Assembly: GCA_025738555.1 (NCBI GenBank)
Contig: JAOVFP010000005.1
Location: 3,534,001-3,598,000 of the forward strand
Length of the DNA stretch: 64,000 nt
Source of the DNA: Cyathus striatus
Taxonomy: Eukaryota; Basidiomycota; Agaricomycetes; Agaricales; Nidulariaceae
Direction: 5' to 3'
Shown here: one piece after another, positions 13,176-26,313 of the stretch
How the letters are laid out: every line of letters starts with the position of its first letter
Numbering within the stretch: the stretch's first letter is position 1
Program-made: the position numbers and the translations under genes
The notes under the pieces: model-generated
What the model saw: only the letters and a program-made list of their open reading frames with translations
Database searches by the model: none
What the model was told of the DNA's origin: nothing

Positions 13176-16100
13176 ATGAAGAAATTCTTTGAAAAGGCGT
13201 CGAAACCATTCGCACTTCCAGGGAAACCAAGAAATGCTCAATCACCACCACTGGCTGCAGGAACAGGGCCCAGTATTGCTTTACCTAACCAAACCCCTCA
13301 TCTTCAACCCAAATACGTTGTGCAACCGGTTCCACATCCATGCCCTCACGAGCACTTGGCTATTATAGCGACTAAAAAAGGTTTACTTATTCAACCGTAC
13401 TCTCCAGGGTATAATAATGGCAATCAAGAAGTCTATATACGGATTTCATGGGGAAAACACATCAGGATAGAGGAGATAAACCATCAAGGGGAAGAGGCTA
13501 TAGACTGGAACGAGAGCATCATTGTGTACGGAATTGTTGGCACGTTGGAGCTTTATTCAAGTGAGTCAAACTTCACGCATTTACAACGATGGTCGGTAAA
13601 ATAGCTTTGTTGCAGCCGCTTACTTATTTGTGATATCTTCTCGATCTGAATTGGGATATGGTTAGTCAATTATTTGCCGAATCCTCTTACTCTACTTAAA
13701 GAATGATATTAGTGCTTGAAGGAACACATGCTGTTTATGGTGTCAAGTCAGTATCAGCTATTCCACTGTCAGAAGAACGAGCTCGCAAAGCCATTCAACT
13801 GATATCAGCGCGGAACGCTGCGCTTGCACATTCTTCCTTAATTCCAACCGTAGTAAATGACCCCTCTCGTGATCCGGAAGATGACCTCTTAGGCATACAG
13901 GATACCCCAGTGCAACAGGACAAACCTCGCGTACAGTTTTCTCCAAATCCTGAGGTTAAGGTCATGACTCCTCAGTCTACAACCTTTGACCCTGACGAAG
14001 ACTCAAACTTACTTCGGGCTCACTCTCCCGCTCCTTCATCTTCTTCAGATATTTCAACGCCCTCATCTGAGCATTCGGTAACCCCACCTGTATTCAAGAC
14101 GCTCGCAACGAGGCTTTCATTTTGGTCACGTCTATCGAAGCGTGACTCTCTTAATGGACTCAACCTTGATAGCCCCCTTTCGGCTAACTTGCCCATGAGT
14201 CCACAAGAGGAGCAGGAGGCACTTGACAGTCTCATGAAAGAAAGTCAGGATGGAAACGCCGAAGTGATTGGGAATATACTGGCGGCTACCGCCCCAGCTC
14301 CTTCCTCTTTGGAGGAACAAAATACGGAACTGGAAGATAAAATTGTCAGAGAATGTATTCGAGAGTTTTCCAAAGGGGGCATGTACTTTTCATACACCTT
14401 TGGTATGAGTCCATTTTGCCCAATTCAACTGCGATTAATATTCTGCGACGATAGACATAACCAGATCCCTTCAACATAAACAGGAACGTGTTCTCAAGTC
14501 TCAGAAAGAGCATGAACTTCTTTCTGGACTTGGTGCTCTCCCTTCTCCCGAGTCATCGTCCTCGGATACCGCAAAACCTAAGGACGGCGATAAAGTCTGG
14601 GCTCTAGTTGAACCGTATCACACACTTCCCCTCTGGAGGCGGGTAGATAGACAATTCTGGTGGAATGAATGGCTATCGAAGCCCTTTATTAATGCTGGAG
14701 TATAACTCCCACCTGTTCTGCCTTATTGAAATGCTGACTCCACTTTTAGTTACATTCATATGTGCTGCCCCTCATGCAAGGATACTTTCAAGTTACTAGG
14801 TTTATTATACCTCCGGATCCGATTACTCATGATGAGGAAGTTCCTGTTGACTATATCATTATTTCGCGTCGGTCAAGAGATAGGGCCGGGCTAAGGTATC
14901 AGCGCAGAGGTATTGACGACGATGCGCATGTAGCTAATTTTGTTGAAACCGAGACCATTATGCGCATTAACGTAAGAGAACTTGTCGTTAATATTTTGGA
15001 GCTGCTGAATATCATCGGGTACAGGTGGAGGGTATTGAAAATATATTCAGCTACATACAAATAAGAGGGTCAAGTAAGAGACTTCACTCTCTTAACCAGT
15101 TTTAATGTTCACTTTTCACTTAGTACCTTTGTATTGGACTCAGGGTGGTTATGGACTTAAGCCTCCGCCGGTGCTTGCGAGTGACCGTACACACCAACAA
15201 AACTTGGATGCAATGAAAAAGCATTTGAACCGCACGATACCCCAATATGGACCGCACGTTCGTAGCTCGGCTCAAGCATTCTCGACAACCTTCAGTCTAA
15301 AGCTGTTCTAAATTATAGACCATTGTGAATCTTGCAGAGCAGCATGGGAAGGAAGGCGCGATCACCAAAGGATATCGAGACTACATGCACGAATTTAAAT
15401 CAGCGGACGCGCGGTAAGTGTACTTCCGAAGAACTTTTAACTTTTTTTCTGATCTACTCAACAAGATACTGCGAATACGACTTCCACAACGAGACTAAGG
15501 GCATGAAGTGAGTGCCGTTTTCGCTTTCCTGCCTTGTTTGCTCATATAGCAGGTACGAAAATATTTCCAAATTAATCGAAGCTATGGAGCGCACTTTCGA
15601 AGCTCAAGGGTATGTCTTATTTAGCTTTCTCCATTTGCGTTTCCAATGTGGGCGTCCTTGTTAGCTATCTCTGGATTTCGGAAAACACCGTTCTCTCACA
15701 ACAGAAGGGCGTATTCCGCGTTAATTGCATCGACTGTTTGGATAGAACGAATGTGGTACAAGTGAGAATACCTACTCCGCTGGTAGTCGTAACGTTTCCA
15801 GGACGATATTACTGACACCGTGTCACTAGTCTGCGTTTTCCCGTTACGTCCTCAATAAGCAACTGGGCGCAGTTGCACTTTTCAATCCTTCTGGCGTTGG
15901 GAAACCTGAGATTGACATGATTTTTAATGATGGTAAGTTATTTTCATCGGACACTGTACCGCGTGAGTCAACGCTCTTGTCTTTTGAAGTGTGGGCCAAT
16001 AATGGCGATGCTATCAGTCGGGCGTAGTGAGTACTTATTCTCATCCTTGTCATGTCCACGGAAACTGAATATTATTAGTGCTGGAACGTCTGCCTTGAAG

Positions 16101-17537
16101 GTCGGTGTATCTATGCAAGCTGACTAAATTTTGTTGATGAAATGTCTAATGGGATGTTTCTTAGGGAGATTTCACGAGGTAAGAATTCTACTACAACTCC
16201 GACACTACCATTCAGCTAACGAGTATCAGGACCGGGAAACGCGATCTCAGCGGTCTCCTGAACGACGGAGTAAACTCGCTGGCCAGGTCCGCTAATATAA
16301 CTATATTCATCGTATCGCCCGGAACTGACGAAACATCTATTATTGCAGGATGTACTCTTCTACATTCAGCGATTGGTTCTGTCAGGCGGTCATTGACTTC
16401 ATGCTGGGAAATAGAACAATATCGGTCTTTTCCGAATTTTTGCTTAAATTACAGTCTTCTGATCCCAGAGATCTCATCCGACTGTCGAAGATTCGCGCTG
16501 AGGCAATTGCAACCTCAGTTTCGCGGGTGCTGCCTGAAGGAGAGCGGCTATTATCTGGATGGACGTTATTTTCTCCCGAGGAATTCAATTCAAAATTCGG
16601 ACATAAGTTTGAGGAGAAGGTTCTTCTTCTGGTATGTAGATTATTTATATACTCTATAACTGATGTTAACTCATCGATTTTAATAGTCTTCGAGAGCTTT
16701 GTATATTGTTGTACGTCATCCAGGGGCTACTGTGACAGTCTCGCTCTAATCTCTTACTTCTTCAGAGCTACGACTACACTCTCGAGAAGGTGAAGATGTA
16801 CACCCGTGTCCCGCTCGGAGATATTATTAAAATTAGCAAAGGTATGTATGACACGGCACCCTTCAACTGATCATTCGCTTTATTGTTTATTTTCAGGCGC
16901 ATACATTTTGTCACCATTAGAGGAAGCCAGTCGCGATCCAGGGCAAAACGCCGGCTTCGTAGTAACATGGCTGAACTCGAATCAAGAAACTCGAGCTACA
17001 AGCTATTCATTGCGAAACAGTATTGATCTCACGAGAACGACGTCATCGTCATCCAACCCTCTCTCGCCATCAGTAGATAACCCTCTCAGTTCGTCCATGT
17101 TTGCCAAAGTCCGAAGAAACACGCTACCTCCACTATCAAACATCCTGGCAAAAACAGCTGCCACTACCATTGTTGATAGTCCCACTACGTTTTGTGCAAT
17201 CAAGGTGCTTCCGATAGATCCAGCGAGGATACGGAGGTTGTCTAGCACCAGCAGTGGAATGTATGCGGACGTATCAGATGAGCTGAGCAACGCGGCCAGT
17301 TGTAAGGAAGCTGCGGATCTTATCGTTGATAGTATCCAGCGGGCTTGTCAGGATATTGGTGGTGGACAAGGAGAATTCGTTGTTAACGAGGATGTCGTAA
17401 GGTGAACAGTCTTAGTTCTTTCTGAGTTGGCGGCACTGACGCACAAGTATATCAGTTTATCTGAAGCTCAGAAGATGACCAGTGTATACGCGAAGATGGA
17501 GTATGGAGTTAAAAGACTCCTCTGGCTAGGAGGCTGA
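13176..17537 (+). CDS. Sac2-type phosphoinositide phosphatase
   Basis: SAC-domain lipid phosphatase that removes phosphate from phosphoinositides on endosomal membranes; the layout resembles INPP5F/Sac2. The C-x5-R catalytic motif is in [15 protein letters not shown] (15720-15770), with Cys and Arg intact. The N-terminal SAC part includes [12 protein letters not shown] long Ser/Pro-rich insertion (about 13850-14150) splits the domain, and the recognisable core resumes at [15 protein letters not shown] and the [13 protein letters not shown] block. The C-terminal part, from the [20 protein letters not shown] stretch through the [18 protein letters not shown] block, fits the hSac2 homology domain. 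More than ten introns of 45-100 nt are spliced out; the last coding join gives EDVVSLSEAQ before the stop at 17535-17537. No transmembrane segment was seen, unlike Sac1. Substrate preference is inferred from the family. Confidence 0.88.
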
Positions 17538-19628
17538 ACGATGTACACTTCGTGTAATATTAGGTATTGATTGTATCGCAAATGCAAGTCATATTTAGAG
17601 ACTGGACGATCACATTGGGATAAGTGACCGAAGGGAGAGTTATATTTGGATTTATGAACCCCGTGCACCCCAAGGGGTGTCTCGCTTGTCGAAAATAGAA
17701 CACGTAAGAGACCGCACTACGACGGGCAGTAAGCTGCAATGACAGAGCGTTGACTATTAATGCTGATACCCATAACCAGTTGACCTGAGATAAGTTTCAG
17801 CACCAAGAGAACTTTGTAAAGTGCTGAAATGCGATTCGTGTCCAGAATCCAGAACGCTAGGCTCCAAGGCATGATGGATGTGCATAAGAGGGCTGTTTCA
17901 CCATTTGATCTCTGTTGTACTAAGTTTGATCTTCGAAAAGAACACACATGACTCTTCGTTCGTTGGAAGACGACAGATAGCAAGGAAATCATAGCCATAG
18001 ACGAAGCACAGTGAAGAGAAATTCCTGGGCAGAGCAAGCAGGGAAGATGGATAGTGTGGGCGTTGTCTTGGGGTTGTTTCCTTAAGACTCCCGAGCCTTC
18101 AGCGACGCTGTGCAATCTTAATGAAATATGGGGTTTCAGCACAGTTTGAGGTACTCCATGGGCCATAAACGATCATATCAGGCGCCTCCGCTGATATGTA
18201 GGATGCGAAACACCGCTTCACCGACTACTTAGGCGCGGCGGGTGCGCGTTTTGAGCACTTTGAGTTCGAGTCGGTGCATCGTGGGAAGTAGATGGAGGAC
18301 TGAGGACTCAGTACATCATTTGACAGACTGGGAAAGAAGCGGTGATGGTCGCCCTGTGATACAATTGATTGGTAACAAAGACACGATGGGTTGTGGATGG
18401 TGGAGGGGTACCAAGCTAATTTCCTCGCTCTTGTAAAGCAGATAGATAAGATTCAGAGTAAAGTGTAAGGGCGTTTGATGGACGGTCTTAAGCTGTACAG
18501 GTGTGTAGTTTAATGAAGGGGTGCGGGGCCGTAGTTACACACAACGGGACCGCGAGATGATGGGATGTGTCGAAATGTGGCTTCTGTCATATCGGCAGGG
18601 ATGCTGCGCTAGGTACTTATGACGTCGTTATGGATCTTAGTTTTCGATGACCGGGAGGGTAGGCTTCCCTGAGTATTAAGTAACAGCACACTACAGACTA
18701 CAGACAGTGCATAGGTTGCAGTGATAGACAAGTTCCATTGGACTGTCGCGTGCGTCGTCAAACGTTGCGATTGGAGGCAAGCATTGTGGACTTTGTGGGT
18801 GGTGCGAGTCCAGACCAAGGGGGATCACATGCTGCTATTCGGAGTTGGGAATCCGGTACGCTGCGAAAAACGGAGACATACTATTCTGAGGACAGAAAGT
18901 TTAAAAGCAGCCGATGGGAGAACATTTGGGATGGCTGAAGAACGGTGGAACCGGGAGCAAGAGCTGGGCAGGCTAGAATGGTTCAGGTAGAAAAGACAGC
19001 GAGGTTATAACAGAAGAGGATAGCGGGCGAATGATTTAGAGTGTTTTGGTGGCTTGTCAAGAGAATGATTCGTCTGAGTGGCCATCAGGAAGAGAAGCAC
19101 GAGGAGTGATGGTGTGAAGGACTAAGAATGTCACGAGAACGTGGGGCATTACTCCGGTTGTTGGAGGTTGGGTTTGAGCTCGAGGGGGGATGGGGGGTTC
19201 GAGTGGAGATCGGATGGTTGGAAGAGACGGGTGGAGATGAGGAGCACACAGAGCACAGCGTGGCACTGGCAGTGGTCAGGAGGAGTAGAGAGTGTTGTGA
19301 CGTGTTGTGCCCAAGGACGCGTCTGATTAGCCGTCGATCGCCAGAAAGGGAACCCTGGACTTGACGGACTGTTCTTTTCCACCATTTGTTCTTCTCTCTG
19401 GACTTTCCTTTTTCTCTTCCTCCTCCTCCTCCTCCTCCTCCTCTCTCTTTCCTCCACGTCTCTTCCATGCCGGCACTCAACTAGCTTAGTCGCTGACCCT
19501 GTCCTCTTCCAATCTAATCCGAACTGCGGCGCATTCTATACCACTCAACGCTATCACAATCACACGTCCTACACCTACGCTGGCCGTAACAACTCACCAC
19601 CACTCTCTTTCTACCACCAACTGCCACT
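17538..19628. other. 2.1-kb intergenic region, no gene recognised
   Basis: Long gap for this gene-dense window. A 149-codon minus-strand frame (17717-18166) lacks the look of a conserved protein and I did not accept it. The last ~250 bp before the LIM gene are pyrimidine-rich with a (TCC)n run at about 19418-19442, probably a core promoter or 5' UTR element. Confidence 0.55.
19418..19442. repeat. (TCC)n microsatellite in LIM gene upstream region
   Basis: About eight uninterrupted TCC units within a longer CT-rich tract, roughly 190 bp upstream of the LIM gene start. Confidence 0.8.
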
Positions 19629-22600
19629 ATGATGGCCCCCTTGCTCACTCCTTCTCCTGCCAATCCTCCCGGACGCATCTCTCAAATACTCCCAACCGTC
19701 AAATGCTCCACCTGCAACCAGCCTGTTCCGCTTACTGATTTGGGCGAGCATACATGCAAAGCTCCCCCACAGGCTCCTTCCCTCCCCAAGCCTTCCACAA
19801 CTCCTGCTGCAGCTACAGCACTCCTTCCTCAGCGCTTGCAAGGGCGTGTCGCATCACCCTCTCCTCCCCCTTCCGCTCCCCTACCCCCAAATCCCGTTCA
19901 GTCAACTCCACCTCCCTCCAGGGCTTCTCAGCAACCACAACATCAACGCGTCGGTGCTCCTATCGACAGACTGAGAATAAACACTTCCTCACCTGGCCCA
20001 GGCGGATATCAGAGCAGATCAAGTCCTTTGGCACGCTCCGAACCAGATGCCCTTCCCTCTCCTATCCGTGCAAGGGATCCTTTCGCCCCCACTACAGGCT
20101 CTCCTTTGCGTTCTCAACCTCCTCAGGGCTTGAATGTACGAACACGAACCCTTTCAAATACTGGATCGATCAGTTCTGTTCGCAGTACGCCCGCTCCAAG
20201 GCCGTCCATCTCAACGAACCGCGATGGAAGCAATAATCCTAATTTTCCCCTTCCAAGCACCTCTCAACGACCTGTCGACGTGCGACGTCCATCTGTTAAT
20301 ATCCCTCCTGTTGGGCCACCACCTTCCGGTATGCCTCCTAAGGCTCCTTCCGGTACAGGTCCCCCACCGATCAATCGAGGTCCGTCCCCGGCTGGAGGTC
20401 CCCCAGCTAGCGCCAGCACGCCACCTGTTGGCGCTCCTCCCACGAGATTTCCTCCCGGTGCACCTGGAGGCGCTTTCCACCCTCGGGGTACTTCCCTTGC
20501 AGACTTCGGATCACCTGCACCCCCTGTCATCCCTCAGCCAAGGCAGCTTTCTTACGTTCCGCCATCGGAGCGAGGTATTGATACCAAAGCCGGGGGACAG
20601 GCAGGGATGGCGGGAGTTGGCAGGAGGGGTTTTGCAGCTGCTGCACGTGCCGCCATGTTGGTTGGTCCACCTCGATCACAGCTTCAAAATAGGCAGCCTA
20701 ACGGGCCTATGTATCTTGACATCAACGCGTCGTCGTCATGTAAGTGTTTGTATCCTGCGTCCAAGTTAATTTTGGGATCATTGATATTGATTGATCGTCT
20801 CACACATAGCCGTTGAGACTCCTCCTTTATCAGCAGGCTCGGGGTACTCGTCACATTCACCTGGTCCCCTTTCTCCCCTCCCGCAAGCTGAACTTGTTCC
20901 GGAGGCGACCTCAGCAAAGGAGCCTCGTCCCCCCTCTCCTTCTGGGCGCTTCATTACAGCTCCTGCACCACCACACTCTCCGATGTCTGACAAATCACAA
21001 ACTCCGCTGGCGGAGCCAGTCCCTGCTTCCCCAATATCCTCAGTTCGCCTTCCGTTCTTTGAAAAGTTTAAGAATATCTTACCTGGAAATGCTACCAATA
21101 CCACAGATATACCCTCACCTTCTAATAATGAATCTAATATTAAGAATAATAGCGATAATAATTCAATCCTTACACCCAAACCGGGATCTATACCCCGCGC
21201 TGACTCGCCGAGTGGAAGGACTGTCAGCTCCGCCTCGTTCTATGGCAGTCCGCCCACGCGAGCCATGAGCATTAATACTACCAGCTCCCGCACCCGTCGG
21301 CCACTTTCACCTTCTTCCGACTCTGAGTCTGAATGTGGCTTGGCCTATGCCGATTCCACTGACGACGAAGAAGACACCCCAGTTGAGCGGCGGAGAACCA
21401 TCAAATCCCCTCCCGCACCCCTCCCTCTCGCATCCTCTTCGATATTACGCTCTGGATCCTCCTCCTCTTCGAGCTCGAGCCACGTCAAGTTCCCATCATC
21501 ATCATCATCTACGGGTGATGATCGTGCTGGCATCAAGATCAGTAGGCCAGGTCATAAACGAGATGGATCCACATCGTCCATTTCAAGCATCGACAGCTCC
21601 ACTGGTCTCAAACGAGCGAGGACGACTTCTTCCGCCATCGCTCATGCCCTTGGTCTCTCGCAGACCCCCGTCGGAGTACAGAAAGCTTGGTGGTCCCGGC
21701 GTCGGACTTGGAAGGACCGTGAGTAGTGGAAGCAGTGCGAGCAGTGGCAGTCGGAGTGCGATTGTTCGTGGAATAAGCTTCCAGAGCAATGCTGTCCTTA
21801 ATGGCGGTGCACTGCAAAAGTTGATGAAGGACCATGTGGCGGAAGAGAAGATGCCTGAGATCGTGCAGGGTGCGGATTTGGTCAAGAGCAAGTCGACCAG
21901 TAGCAAAGTGAGCTTTGGGAGCAGTATCAGTGGAGGCAGTATCAAAAGAATGGGGATGATTGATAAGAAGGATAAAGGAAAGTCGAGGGAGATAGAGCCT
22001 GCTGAATTCGTTGAACCTGCTGAGCCCGCGCCGGTTGTTAGGAAAGTTGGGTTTGCCGACGAATCTACGACGATCGGCGAACCGTCGGGCTCAAAGTCGC
22101 ACCGCAGCAATACTGTGCAAGGACCTCATTCTTCTCCTGAAGTTCGACATCCCAAACTGCCAGCACGATCACGGACAACCTCTTCAATGGACGTGAAAAG
22201 AGAAAAACCGAGGAAGGAGAGGGTATGTGTGAAGTGCACAAAGAGGATAGAGGATGGCAGGTGGATTCAGACTGATTCTGGTGGTGTGTTGTGCGAGCGA
22301 TGCTGGAAAAATATGTACTTGCCTAAGGTAAGCTCTTTCCGATATATGCGGTGACTTCTTCATTCTGAACGTCATATACAGTGCCGCCGATGCAACCTTC
22401 CGATTGAGAAACAGGCCGTATCTTCATCCGATGGTCAGCTCAAGGGCAAATATCATAAAGAGTGCTTCAATTGCCATAACTGCCATGTACGTGGATGCTT
22501 GTAGATCGTTTATACTATGCCTCTTACCCCTCTTTCTTTATCAGAAACCATTCCCGGATAAGACGTTTTACGTTTACGACGGGAAACCGCTCTGTGCATA

Positions 22601-22976
22601 CCACTACCACGAAGCCAATGACTCGCTATGTGCTGCCGCTCGTTGTGGTCAGCCCATTGAAGGTCCTTGTGCTGTTTCTCATACTGGAGACCGCTACCAC
22701 CCTGAACATATGGTTTGCGAGTATCCTGGCGGATGTAATTCCCTCCTAGACGAATACTGGGAAGTGGATGGCAGGATGCTTTGCCAGAAACATGCACAGA
22801 AATTGGCAACCAGTGGAAGCGATGGAGAGGCTGAAGAAGAGTGGGTGCAGAGCTCGAAGGCCACCAAGCGCATTACGAGGTTCATTGACCTCGCTCAAGT
22901 TGGTGCATTTGCTGGTGCTGGTGCAACTGCAACTGCAACTGCTAAAAAGAACGAGGAGGAAGAAAGTTTGCTTTAA
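19629..22976 (+). CDS. LIM-domain protein, paxillin/Pxl1-like (frame break at 21665-21669)
   Basis: Adaptor-type protein; the C-terminal LIM zinc fingers fit fungal paxillin-like proteins that act in actin and septum organisation. The first LIM is CVKCTKRIEDGRWIQTDSGG to CERCWKNMYLPKC; the second holds YHKECFNCHNCHKPFP and PLCAYHYHEAND. A third incomplete finger has RCGQPIEG, and the tail runs through the WEVDGRMLCQKHAQKLA block to the stop. The long N-terminus is Pro/Ser-rich and opens with a small zinc-knuckle-like motif, CSTCNQPVPLTDLGEHTC (C-x2-C, H-x3-C type). The coding frame breaks at a run of five C: upstream reads AHALGLSQTP, downstream, shifted by one base, reads SEYRKLGGPGVGLGR. 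Either one C is extra, two are missing, or an atypical intron exists. Introns were placed at about 20741, 22328 and 22487. Confidence 0.82.
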
Positions 22977-23736
22977 GCATATACATCTACTCCTCTCTCT
23001 TTCTTTATCTACTCGGCAAATTTGATTTTTTCCCCTTCCTTTGCTCTCTTTCCGCTCCTTCTCTATTTGTTGTCATCCTTCTACAATCCTGGATTCGGTT
23101 ATCACTCCATATGTATCTTTACTACATGCACTCCAGTCTGTTAACTTATTTCATCTATTACACTCTCTTCCAACTGTCTTCATTTATCTTTTCTTTATTC
23201 ATTCTGGACGGATTCTATTTTATTTTTCAGCGACATTATTGGGCCTAATTAATCATCTTCACTACACTTTCGACGTTCTTGTATATATTGCTTTTGTGTA
23301 GTAACATTTGGTACTTAGTGAAGTTGCAATTAAAAGTTACATTTTCTGCCTCTTACTACTGCCTTGATCCGAACGGAGCGCACAGGTCGGGATTCGGGGA
23401 CAGATTCAACCTGATTCAACACGCTATGATATATGAATACCGACTGCAATGACACATTTCAATCTTCCTTTCGCGCAACGTTTCCTTAAAATAACTCGCC
23501 ATCTACCCGCCAATGCTTTTGCTTAAGTAATACAAGGGGGCCAAGTATAGGCCAAGTTATACATAGGTCATACTACGCGAGCGGCGATACTTATCGCGCC
23601 AAAGAAGCTTTGCAACCACACGACTCCACCGAACGCTCGACATATTGTGGGTGTTAGCTTACACATTACGTTACGACTTGGACGTACTCCTTTAAATTTC
23701 AATCCTGTCCATGCACTTCCAACCTTTACGAATATC
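22977..23736. other. intergenic, LIM 3' UTR and permease promoter
   Basis: About 760 bp. The first 350 bp are T-rich, consistent with a 3' UTR and terminator. Nothing else is recognised. Confidence 0.5.
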
Positions 23737-26155
23737 ATGGAGAACAGTGAAAGATCAAGCGCGACGCCAATTCATACCACCAGCGTCCCGAAGACATCTA
23801 ACGACATGAATGAAAAGAACGATAATATCGTGGAATTTGTTGGAAAGGAAGATGGAAGTCAGATGCAATTGAAGAATTCTTATGAACATGATCAGACGCA
23901 TCGAACGTTGAAGGTTCGTTGTGACTCGTGAGCCCCTGAAGTTCGGACATCTCATTAATGAACTGTTCAGAATCGACATATACAGCTTATTGGGATAGGA
24001 GGTTTGCAACTGTAGCGAATTAGCTGGGATTGCAACATATCTCATTCTCATTTTAGGAACAATTGGAACAGCATTGTTCGTTCAGATTGGAGCGTCTTTG
24101 ACGAAAGGTGGTCCTGGTGAGTCCAAAAATTAAGCTTTTTTCGTTATCAATTCTAACTTCCGATGATCTGCAGGGAGCTTGTTTCTAGCGTTTACGATCT
24201 GGTGCACGTTCATTATGGCGGTGAACAATTGCCTATGTAAGTAAGCCAAATTCCTTATAGGGCCAGTTTGCCAAAGACACTAAATGCCCCCGTAGCCGAG
24301 ATGGTAACATGGGTACCCATAAGCTCGCCATTCGTAAGTACTTAAAATTTAAAACTTTCTGAGTGGCTGGAAGTCATATGAATCACAGGTACGCTTCGCG
24401 GATAAATACGTCGATCCTGCGTTGGGATTTAGCGCTGGCGTGAATTTTTTTATATTCGAGGCTGCCCTTATACCCTTTGAAATCGTTGCATTCAACGTAG
24501 TACTTCATTTTTGGACCGATAAGATACCTCTCATCGCTGTTATCTTTTTTGTGCTTGTAACATATGCGTCAGTGATTTGACTTCTGTATAATGTCTACGT
24601 TTAACATGCAGCAGCCTACTTAACATATTTGCAGTCCGTTACTATGGAGGTATGTTCCACTACTCCCGCGCCCTTAAACAATCACTGACATCCTTCAACA
24701 GAATCGGAGTTTTGGCTGGCAATTGGGAAAGTTATCTTAGCTGTTGGACTTATAGCATTTACCTTCATTACTATGGTTGGAGGTAACCCCAAAAGATATG
24801 TCTACGGATTTAGGAACTGGGATCGTGTGTTTTTATTACTTGGAATTTGCGCTTCTTGCTTATTTTAATCATAGCCTCGAAGGTAGAGGGCACACCATTC
24901 GCGGAATACATAGAAACAGGTTCTCTTGGAAGATTTCTGGGCTTCCTTGCATGCTTCATCCAAGCTTCGTTTACCATTGCCGGTAATTCCTAAAAAGAAG
25001 TAATTTTATGCCTACTCTAAACGCTTGTACAGGACCAGATTATGTTTCAATGACTGCGGGAGAGGCGGAATTGCCAAGAAGCGTCATGCCCAAGGCATTC
25101 AACAGTGTATTTTACCGCCTGACAACTTTCTTCGTCATTGGATCACTCTGCGTTGGGATCGTTGTCCCATATAATGATTCTAACTTGATAAATGCAATAT
25201 CCAACGCGCATCCAGGTGCGGGGGCGTCACCTTATGTCATCGCCATGCAGCATCTGGGAATACCCGTGCTTCCGCACATTGTCAACGCATTGGTTTTGAC
25301 CGCTATTTATTCTGCTGGAAATAGTTACGTTTTCTGTGCTAGTCGTACTTTGTTTGGACTAGCGCTTGAAGGTAAAATGCCTAAGTTTCTGAGGCGCTGC
25401 ACAGGGAATGGCGTGCCGGTATATTGCGTTGGGATTACGTTGGCCATTGCATTGCTAGGTGAGTTTCTCTGATACAGAACATGTCTATACATTAAGCATG
25501 ATTCTTCAGCATTCTTGCAAGTATCGAACAATTCCGCGGTTGTTCTTCAATGGTAAGTTTGAAATGTACTAGTCTCTCGTACCTCACTGATGTAGTTCGG
25601 CAGGTTTGTTAACTTGGTTACTGCTTCACAACTCCTAAACTATGCAATCATTTCTTTCACGTATATTCGTTTCTACAACGTTAGTGTGGCCCCGGCTAAC
25701 CTAATAAATGACTGACAAATAACCTTTTTTATAAGGCGTTAAAAGCACAAGGGATTAATCGAGACTTATTACCTCACAAAAGTTTCTGGCAACCCTTCTG
25801 CGGGTATGTACTGTCTAGAAGGCCAACCAGCTTTCATTTTTACCGTCATCCAGATATTACGCTCTGGCCGGCACATTGATTATGGCCTTTGTAGGAGGAT
25901 ACACCGTTTTCCTCCCCGGAAGATGGGATATACCGTCATTCCTATTTTCCTACATGATGATTTTCATGGTACCCGTGCTTTTCGTGTCCTGGAAATTCTG
26001 GCATAAGACGAGTGTAAGTCACCGACAATAATGTTATTCCCTATATTGATCACCTATGTATCTGCTTTCAGTGGCACCGGCTGGAAAACATCTCATTCTT
26101 CGAGGCAGAGCGGATGACGATTGATCTCTACGAGGAGCAGTCTATCATGATTTAG
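23737..26155 (+). CDS. Amino-acid permease (YAT/APC family)
   Basis: Proton-coupled plasma-membrane amino-acid transporter of the fungal AAT family, related to Gap1 and Dip5. About 12 hydrophobic segments follow a ~60-residue hydrophilic N-terminus. The start of TM1 carries the family motif IQLIGIGGTIGTALFV. Other family blocks are the EMVTWVPISSPFVRFADKYV segment, the GYSAGV-like GFSAGVNFFIF block, FTIAGPDYVSMTAGEAELPR, and the ALVLTAIYSAGNSYVFCASR segment followed by TLFGLA. The spliced C-terminus ends LYEEQSIMI at 26153-26155. About ten introns of 45-70 nt are needed. The first in-frame ATG is 23737. The substrate cannot be told. It converges on the proteasome gene with only ~160 bp between stops. 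Confidence 0.93.
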
Positions 26156-26313
26156 TACTCAAATAATATTATCTGATGTTAGTTTGATATAAAAAGATGA
26201 ATATTCTTGAAGTATTGCATGAAATCTGAGTTCACTAGATGGCATGATTTTTAGAACGTGACATTATAGCAGGTACTGATACAGATTTCCTATGAAAGAG
26301 AAAAGGTGATGGC

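Noticed and set aside
17717..18166. 149-codon minus-strand open frame
   Set aside because: Composition looks random, no introns or conserved motifs, and it lies in a region with no supporting signals.
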